This document shows positions 1 through 3,376 of a DNA stretch of 7,020 nucleotides, one piece after another (within the stretch, counting starts at the first letter, position 1; the number at the start of each line of letters is the position of its first letter). This stretch comes from an uncultured Leuconostoc sp. (GTDB lineage Bacteria; Bacillota; Bacilli; Lactobacillales; Lactobacillaceae). The DNA is taken from assembly GCA_900554745.1 (NCBI GenBank), contig USIU01000062.1, forward strand, positions 1 through 7,020, written 5' to 3'. The position numbers and the translations under genes were made by a program. Under the pieces are notes generated by a model. The model made no database searches. It had not been told where the DNA came from and was given only the letters and a program-made list of their open reading frames with translations.

Positions 1-3
1 CAT
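1..3 (-). CDS. Start codon of a minus-strand gene running off the left edge
   Basis: The complement of bases 3-1 is ATG. Eight bases before it on the minus strand is a strong ribosome binding site, AAGGAG (complement of 12-17, within AAGAAGGAGA). Only the start codon is inside the window, so the product cannot be named. The gene would follow the NrtR-like regulator (74-808) on the same strand with about 70 bases between them, so the two could be co-transcribed, or the gene could be a target of that regulator. Genes for NrtR-type regulators often sit beside the genes they control; that is family knowledge and not seen here. The call rests only on the ATG and the ribosome binding site. Confidence 0.5.
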
Positions 4-23
4 GACAAAATCTCCTTCTTTGC

Positions 24-50
24 TAATAAAAGTTTTTTTTACTTTTATTA
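24..50. repeat. Perfect AT-rich inverted repeat between the Nudix regulator and the edge gene
   Basis: TAATAAAAGT (24-33) and ACTTTTATTA (41-50) are exact reverse complements around a loop of seven T (34-40). There is only one G:C pair per stem and, on the minus strand, no run of T after the second arm, so it is a poor intrinsic terminator for the upstream regulator gene. It lies just before the ribosome binding site of the gene starting at position 3, where an operator or a 5'-leader hairpin would sit. Whether the neighbouring NrtR-like protein binds it is unknown. Confidence 0.5.
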
Positions 51-73
51 ATTAAAGAGATTGTACACCGGCA

Positions 74-808
74 TTATTGAATAAGCAACTGATATTTTTT
101 GGCTGGGCGCCCGGGACGATTTTGACTACTTGAACCAAGTGGGCGCAGCAACTGTTGATGATTCCGCAAAAAGTTGGAATTATCAGGCTCCTTTTTACCA
201 AAACTTTCAAAGACGTGGCGGGCCATTTTAAGCGTAAAGGCTGGTCCTAGAATGAGTAAAATTGTTGGTTGATAATCTAATTTATTGATAATGCGCTGGG
301 TAGCAACGGTCAGAATCCAATTATGATCAAACGCGAGGCGCTTGGTCGGATCTTGGTGGGTGATATAGTCATCGGCGACCAACGTTTGGAAGGCCAAATC
401 CTGATATTTGAAGCTAAATAAGCCCGATGGCTGTTTTTTAAGTGTAAACCACTGGGCATCTAACGCACCTGGCCCTGGCTGGAGTGGCGGATAGCTAGGC
501 AAAAAGGTCATATAGCTGAGTGACAAGGCACGTTCACCCGGTGAGCGGTTGGGCTCGGTAAACGTCGCGAGTTGTTCGGCGTGCACATTGGGCAAGTCGA
601 GGCCGAGCTTTTCTTTGACAAGGCGCAAAGTGGCCTCGTGGGCACTCTCATCTACCCGTAACCAGGTTTCGGGTAAGGCCCAAAAATTCTGGAAAGGACT
701 GTCTGCCCGTTTAACTAACAGGAGCTTCACCGCCAACGTCTCGGGGTCGAGACTCCAGATAACGTTTGTGATGGTGATGCGTGGTTTTTCAATTGGCGTT
801 GTGGTCAT
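74..808 (-). CDS. NrtR-type transcriptional regulator: degenerate Nudix domain plus C-terminal winged helix
   Basis: A 244-residue cytoplasmic protein. The N-terminal half (about 8-140) is Nudix-like, with the ADP-ribose-type features WALP (43-46) and, later, FTEPNRSPGERALSLSY (83-99). The Nudix box GX5EX7REUXEEXGU aligns over 48-70 as T48, E54, R62-L63-V64, E66-K67 and G69-L70. The leading Gly and two of the conserved Glu (63 and 67) are lost, so hydrolysis is unlikely. Residues 157-244 (RLAFDHNWIL, then FTLKMARHVFESFG, ending GRPAKKYQL) match the winged-helix tail of NrtR-like regulators, which sense ADP-ribose or related metabolites through the dead Nudix fold. The chosen ATG at 808 follows AAGGCGG. 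A longer ATG at 856 has no ribosome binding site and abuts an extended -10 box, so it is probably not translated. The regulated pathway (NAD metabolism in classic NrtR) cannot be read from this window. A true Nudix hydrolase is the less likely alternative. Confidence 0.8.
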   Translation of the reverse strand: MTTTPIEKPRITITNVIWSLDPETLAVKLLLVKRADSPFQNFWALPETWLRVDESAHEATLRLVKEKLGLDLPNVHAEQLATFTEPNRSPGERALSLSYMTFLPSYPPLQPGPGALDAQWFTLKKQPSGLFSFKYQDLAFQTLVADDYITHQDPTKRLAFDHNWILTVATQRIINKLDYQPTILLILGPAFTLKMARHVFESFGKKEPDNSNFLRNHQQLLRPLGSSSQNRPGRPAKKYQLLIQ

Positions 809-856
809 AGTTACCGCCTTTATTTTTCTGAATAATGTCGTTGAGGTTATCCTCAT

Positions 857-865
857 ATTTTAACA
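857..865 (-). promoter_or_regulatory. Extended -10 promoter of the Nudix regulator gene
   Basis: On the minus strand, TGT followed by TAAAAT (TGn-TAAAAT, five of six to consensus) lies 48 bases before the preferred ATG at 808. The -35 region is weak, as is common with extended -10 promoters. Transcription would start near 850, inside the longer open frame that begins at 856. A short inverted repeat, GAGG/CCTC (843-854), sits at the predicted start point and could be an operator, but its arms are only 4 bp. Confidence 0.45.
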
Positions 866-955
866 TTTTATCTAGGCTAACATAAACGCCTCAGGGCGCA
901 ATCTTGTGAATGAGACAGTTAAGACCTGGAAAAATGTTTTTAATTTTTTAAGGTA

Positions 956-964
956 TGGTAAGAT
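956..964 (+). promoter_or_regulatory. Possible extended -10 promoter of the DUF805 gene
   Basis: TGG followed by TAAGAT (TGn-TAAGAT, four of six to consensus) lies 30 bases before the ATG at 995, with no good -35 box upstream. It is the best candidate in the interval shared with the divergent Nudix regulator. Bases 887-898 of that interval hold a small inverted repeat, CGCC/GGCG. Confidence 0.35.
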
Positions 965-994
965 GATAGCAAGCGATCAAAGGGGGAATAGATC

Positions 995-1483
995 ATGACA
1001 GCGTGGGGGGCCTTAGCTGATTTTTTTAGGCAGTATACAAATTTTCGTGGGACGAGTTCACGTCGCGCATTTAATTGGGTTATTTGGTTTTGGGGGAGTG
1101 TGTACGTTATTGTAGCTGGTATTATTGTCGCCGTGGCGCGACTTGGCGCATTTTTTGGGCGGCAATCCGCTGCTCAGGCGGAAACAAGTGCGGTTGAAGC
1201 GACAGTCATGCTTGTGGTGATGGTGTCGTGTTGTATGTCAATTATGGTAGTGTTACCAACATTGGCGTTATACACGAGACGTTTGCATGACATGGGGCAT
1301 TCTGGCTGGTGGCAAGTTGGACCGTTGAGTCTGAATATATTATTTGTAAGTTGGCCATTAATTAGCCACTTGAAACTACCAATAGTAGTGATGAAAACGT
1401 GGTGGTTACCGATGATGGTGAGTTTACTCCTCACCATTTGGCTATCGGTAGGCAAAACGAGCGATAGTCAACGGTATCGTTAA
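995..1483 (+). CDS. DUF805 family membrane protein
   Basis: A 162-residue integral membrane protein of unknown function. The DUF805 signature is clear: an N-terminal F-R-G-x-x-S-R-R-x-F stretch (17-26, TNFRGTSSRRAF), the hallmark RRLHD (95-99) followed by SGWW (103-106), and a short polar tail, GKTSDSQRYR, in place of the usual G-x-x-x-NxYG ending. About four hydrophobic segments are visible (28-50, 71-93, 108-124, 136-152). The ATG is preceded by AAAGGGGG (979-986) with eight bases of spacing, a strong ribosome binding site. The gene stands alone, divergent from the Nudix regulator and convergent with the YczE-like gene, so its context gives no clue to a partner. DUF805 proteins have no established general biochemical role, and I do not assign one. 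Confidence 0.85.
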   Translation: MTAWGALADFFRQYTNFRGTSSRRAFNWVIWFWGSVYVIVAGIIVAVARLGAFFGRQSAAQAETSAVEATVMLVVMVSCCMSIMVVLPTLALYTRRLHDMGHSGWWQVGPLSLNILFVSWPLISHLKLPIVVMKTWWLPMMVSLLLTIWLSVGKTSDSQRYR

Positions 1484-1486
1484 GAT

Positions 1487-1522
1487 AAAAAGCAACGTTC
1501 AGTATACTGAGCGTTGCTTTTT
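1487..1522. terminator. Bidirectional terminator between convergent genes
   Basis: A 36-base near-perfect palindrome centred at 1504/1505: arms AAAAAGCAACG (1487-1497) and CGTTGCTTTTT (1512-1522), with inner arms TTCAGTA and TACTGAG giving one G:T wobble. A T-run follows on the plus strand and TTTTTATCTTA follows on the minus strand. It closes the DUF805 gene in one direction and the YczE-like gene in the other. The minus-strand stop codon (1522-1524) overlaps its edge. Confidence 0.9.
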
Positions 1523-2202
1523 TAGTCACCGCGGACATCGCCGTGAACGAGATGTTTAAAAATATGGCGATCGGCCCAGGCGATATTACGGCCTTGAAAA
1601 AAGAACGAGACGAGGGTCACTAAGCCAAGGGCGACAATTTGGTGGCTAATGAGAAAAGCCACGCATGAAATACCGATTGCAACGATGAAATTACTCATTT
1701 GAGCTTTTGATGCGTCACCGTGAAAATAGTCAAAACGTAAAATATTCGTTAAATCATCTAGAGGGTGTAACACCCAGTTAACGCGTTGATAAATGGAAAT
1801 GGCGACCCCGATAGTCCAAATCGCAAAGATATCTAGGCCTAAACGCCAATACCAAGCGATTGCAGCAACGCCTAATTTGACGAAAAAAGCCGCAAAAATC
1901 CCGACCAATAAGCTAAATGAGAGGCCAAAGAGCACATTTCCTGTAAAACGGACCCAATTAAAATTCATGGCGAGAAACATATTTAAAAAGGCAATCGAGG
2001 TGGCAAAGAGGGCGAGAAAAATGCCGATTTGCCACCCCGTCAGATGGGCAAGGTTGGCCGCACCAGCCGTCCACGGCGCTGAACCCATAGCGGTTGCGAC
2101 GCTTAGCCCATTACCAAATGAATTGAGCATAAGGGAAATGGCGAAAAAACTGATTTTTTGCTTTAACCCCAGTTGGTAAAATTGGCCATCTAGATAATAC
2201 AT
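1522..2202 (-). CDS. YczE/YyaS/YitT-like integral membrane protein
   Basis: A 226-residue, strongly hydrophobic protein with about five membrane segments (roughly 17-38, 57-79, 85-110, 111-138 and 170-202). The first segment leads into LSVATAMGSAPW (33-44), the A-x-x-G-x-x-P-W motif typical of YczE-like proteins. Residues 146-160 (HPLDDLTNILRFDYF) resemble the conserved mid-protein loop of the same family, and the tail is charged. The family's function is unsettled; transport has been suggested but I cannot support a substrate. The ATG at 2202 is preferred: GGGAG lies six bases upstream, whereas the longer ATG at 2229 has no ribosome binding site and directly abuts a TGC-TATAAT promoter element, so it would not be on the transcript. 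The gene is divergent from butA and its upstream region adjoins a Rex-like site. Confidence 0.75.
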   Translation of the reverse strand: MYYLDGQFYQLGLKQKISFFAISLMLNSFGNGLSVATAMGSAPWTAGAANLAHLTGWQIGIFLALFATSIAFLNMFLAMNFNWVRFTGNVLFGLSFSLLVGIFAAFFVKLGVAAIAWYWRLGLDIFAIWTIGVAISIYQRVNWVLHPLDDLTNILRFDYFHGDASKAQMSNFIVAIGISCVAFLISHQIVALGLVTLVSFFFQGRNIAWADRHIFKHLVHGDVRGD

Positions 2203-2231
2203 ATATTTCTCCCGATAATTGTCTTGCATTT

Positions 2232-2240
2232 ATTATAGCA
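2232..2240 (-). promoter_or_regulatory. Extended -10 promoter of the YczE-like gene
   Basis: On the minus strand, TGC followed by a perfect TATAAT. Its -35 region (complement of 2255-2260, TTACGC) is poor, as expected for an extended -10 promoter. The predicted start of transcription is near 2225, inside the longer open frame, which argues for translation from 2202. Confidence 0.65.
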
Positions 2241-2260
2241 GTAACAACGTATAAGCGTAA

Positions 2261-2278
2261 TTGTTTACAAATTCACAT
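2261..2278. promoter_or_regulatory. Rex-like operator, distal site at butA
   Basis: TTGTTT-ACAAAT-TCACAT has the spacing of the Rex operator (TTGTGA-N6-TCACAA) with 9 of 12 half-site bases matching. It covers the -35 box of butA (2264-2269) and lies next to the divergent promoter of the YczE-like gene, so it could affect both. On its own it is a weak match; a second, better site 34 bases downstream strengthens it. Confidence 0.4.
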
Positions 2279-2292
2279 ATAAGGTGTATATT
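2264..2292 (+). promoter_or_regulatory. Sigma-A promoter of butA
   Basis: TTTACA (2264-2269, five of six) and TATATT (2287-2292, five of six) are separated by exactly 17 bases. The predicted start of transcription is near 2299, leaving a leader of about 30 bases before the ATG at 2330. Confidence 0.75.
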
Positions 2293-2294
2293 GT

Positions 2295-2312
2295 TTGTGA
2301 AATAGTTATCAA
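2295..2312. promoter_or_regulatory. Rex-like operator, proximal site at butA
   Basis: TTGTGA-AATAGT-TATCAA: a perfect left half-site and four of six in the right half (10 of 12 overall) of the Rex consensus TTGTGA-N6-TCACAA, with an AT-rich centre. It spans the predicted transcription start just after the -10 box, a position suited to repression. Rex releases DNA when NADH is high, which would switch on butA when cells need to reoxidise NADH. Confidence 0.55.
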
Positions 2313-2329
2313 GAGGAGGGCATAGCAAG

Positions 2330-3100
2330 ATGACAAAAGTAGCATTAGTAACAGGTGCAGGACAAGGTATCGGGCAGGCGATCGCTGAACGCTTGGTTAA
2401 AGATGGCTTTAAGGTTGCAGTGGTTGGCCGGCATTTAGACAAGGTACAAAAGGTGGCGGATGAGATTAATGCCAACGGTGGCGAAGCCATTGCGATTCAG
2501 GCAGACGTGGCAAAACGTGCAGAAGTTTTTGCAGCAGTGGCTGAAACAAAAGAAAAGTTTGGCGACTTCAATGTCATTGTTAATAATGCAGGTGTTGCAC
2601 CAACAACACCAATTATGTCAGTTACTGAAGAAGATATGAACTGGACGTGGGGCATTAATGTCAACGGTGTCGTTTGGGGCACACAGGCAGCAGCAGATGC
2701 CTTTATGTCACTTGGACACGGCGGTAAAATTATTAACGCGACATCTCAAGCAGGCGTACAAGGGAATCCTAATTTGACGGCGTATGGTTCAACAAAATTT
2801 GCGATTCGCGGTATTACGCAAACGACAGCAAAGGAATTAGCTGAATTTGGGATTACGGTAAATGCTTTTGCGCCAGGCATTGTTAAAACACCTATGATGT
2901 GGGATATTGCACACGAAGTAGGGCAAAATGCTGGTCAGGATGATGAATGGGGCATGGCACAATTCTCTGACGGGATTACGCTTGGTCGTTTGAGTGAACC
3001 AGAAGATGTGGCCAATGTCGTGAGTTTCTTAGCTGGGGATGATTCTAATTACGTGACTGGTCAAACAATTGTTGTAGACGGTGGTATGGTATTCCATTAA
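2330..3100 (+). CDS. butA: Acetoin/diacetyl reductase (2,3-butanediol dehydrogenase), short-chain dehydrogenase family
   Basis: A 256-residue cytoplasmic oxidoreductase, the same length as Klebsiella BudC and close to lactic ButA. It interconverts diacetyl, acetoin and 2,3-butanediol. Visible are the Rossmann motif TGAGQGIG (8-15), NNAG (85-88), and the catalytic tetrad N110, S139, Y152 and K156. Q140 and N146, which as I recall contact substrate in the meso-type enzyme, are also present. The long block ITVNAFAPGIVKTPMMWDIAHEVGQNAGQDDEWGM and the ending TGQTIVVDGGMVFH are typical of this subfamily, not of generic reductases. Odd point: after the second beta strand the usual acidic residue (BudC reads ADYN) is replaced by GRH (33-35), a change that usually favours NADP(H). 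A GAGGAGGG ribosome binding site stands ten bases before the ATG. The gene is monocistronic, with its own promoter and terminator. The stereochemistry and cofactor are inferred only. Confidence 0.88.
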   Translation: MTKVALVTGAGQGIGQAIAERLVKDGFKVAVVGRHLDKVQKVADEINANGGEAIAIQADVAKRAEVFAAVAETKEKFGDFNVIVNNAGVAPTTPIMSVTEEDMNWTWGINVNGVVWGTQAAADAFMSLGHGGKIINATSQAGVQGNPNLTAYGSTKFAIRGITQTTAKELAEFGITVNAFAPGIVKTPMMWDIAHEVGQNAGQDDEWGMAQFSDGITLGRLSEPEDVANVVSFLAGDDSNYVTGQTIVVDGGMVFH

Positions 3101-3110
3101 GCAACTGGGT

Positions 3111-3142
3111 AAAAAGCATAGCGACAAAACGCTATGCTTTTT
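3111..3142 (+). terminator. Intrinsic terminator of butA
   Basis: A perfect 13-bp stem, AAAAAGCATAGCG (3111-3123) with CGCTATGCTTTTT (3130-3142), and a 6-base loop, ending in a run of T. It lies ten bases after the stop codon. The A-tract on the other arm could let it work in reverse, though no minus-strand gene ends here. Confidence 0.9.
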
Positions 3143-3197
3143 ATATGATCATGATGTGCTGGTTAAGTTTTCGTGTTGGTCTTATTGTGGGTAGCAA

Positions 3198-3227
3198 TTG
3201 ACTTCTCAACGCGACCTTGTATATAAA
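3198..3227 (+). promoter_or_regulatory. Distal adhE promoter (P1)
   Basis: TTGACT (3198-3203, five of six) and TATAAA (3222-3227, five of six) with an 18-base spacer. Transcription would start near 3234 and give a leader of about 143 bases containing the 3257-3288 palindrome. A Rex-like operator covers the -10 box. Confidence 0.65.
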
Positions 3228-3234
3228 TACACAA
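3217..3234. promoter_or_regulatory. Rex-like operator at adhE P1
   Basis: TTGTAT-ATAAAT-ACACAA is an 18-base match to TTGTGA-N6-TCACAA with 9 of 12 half-site bases, symmetric in its TTGT/ACAA ends. It contains the whole P1 -10 box, so a bound repressor would block RNA polymerase. adhE is a well-known Rex target in Gram-positive bacteria, which supports the call. Confidence 0.55.
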
Positions 3235-3256
3235 AAATATAATAGCAAATAAAATG

Positions 3257-3288
3257 TTTTAAAACGTTGATTAATCAACGTTTTAAAA
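3257..3288. repeat. Perfect 32-bp palindrome upstream of adhE
   Basis: The left arm TTTTAAAACGTTGATT (3257-3272) and right arm AATCAACGTTTTAAAA (3273-3288) are exact reverse complements with no mismatch. It nests smaller palindromes: TTTTAAAA twice, AACGTT twice, and TGATTAATCA at the centre. It lies after the predicted P1 start and before P2. In P1 RNA it would fold into a hairpin of about 14 bp with a UUAA loop, but with only three G:C pairs and no lengthy T-tract it would be a weak terminator. As DNA it could be an operator for a dimeric or tetrameric regulator. Confidence 0.8.
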
Positions 3289-3304
3289 AATATTTCCAAA
3301 AAAC

Positions 3305-3333
3305 TTGCATTTTAAACAAGCCTGTTATATACT
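3305..3333 (+). promoter_or_regulatory. Proximal adhE promoter (P2)
   Basis: TTGCAT (3305-3310) and TATACT (3328-3333, five of six) with a 17-base spacer. An overlapping extended -10 (TGT-TATATA, 3323-3331) is also possible. It would give a leader of only about 37 bases, free of the palindrome and of the Rex-like site. Confidence 0.5.
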
Positions 3334-3376
3334 TAGATTGTTAATAAATGAGCAAATGATAAAAGGAGTAATCATT

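Noticed and set aside
549..863. Plus-strand open frame of 104 codons opposite the Nudix regulator
   Set aside because: It is antisense to a well-supported gene, with no ribosome binding site and no recognisable domain.
887..898. Short inverted repeat CGCC/GGCG between the divergent Nudix and DUF805 genes
   Set aside because: Four-base arms are expected by chance; noted only as a possible operator.
1793..2179. Plus-strand open frame of 128 codons opposite the YczE-like gene
   Set aside because: Its Lys/Ala/Pro-rich translation is the usual antisense image of a hydrophobic membrane protein; there is no ribosome binding site.
2256..2269. cre-like (CcpA) sequence on the minus strand upstream of butA, TGTAAACAATTACG
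   Set aside because: It lacks the central CG and the final CA of the cre consensus; the overlapping Rex-like match is better placed.
3257..3288. Palindrome as a second terminator for butA
   Set aside because: butA already has a strong terminator 115 bases earlier, and this stem is AT-rich with only four T after the G:C part before it turns into A.
3305..3376. Upstream TTG start extending AdhE by 24 residues
   Set aside because: The TTG is the likely -35 box of P2, there is no ribosome binding site, and AAAGGAG lies correctly before the ATG at 3377.
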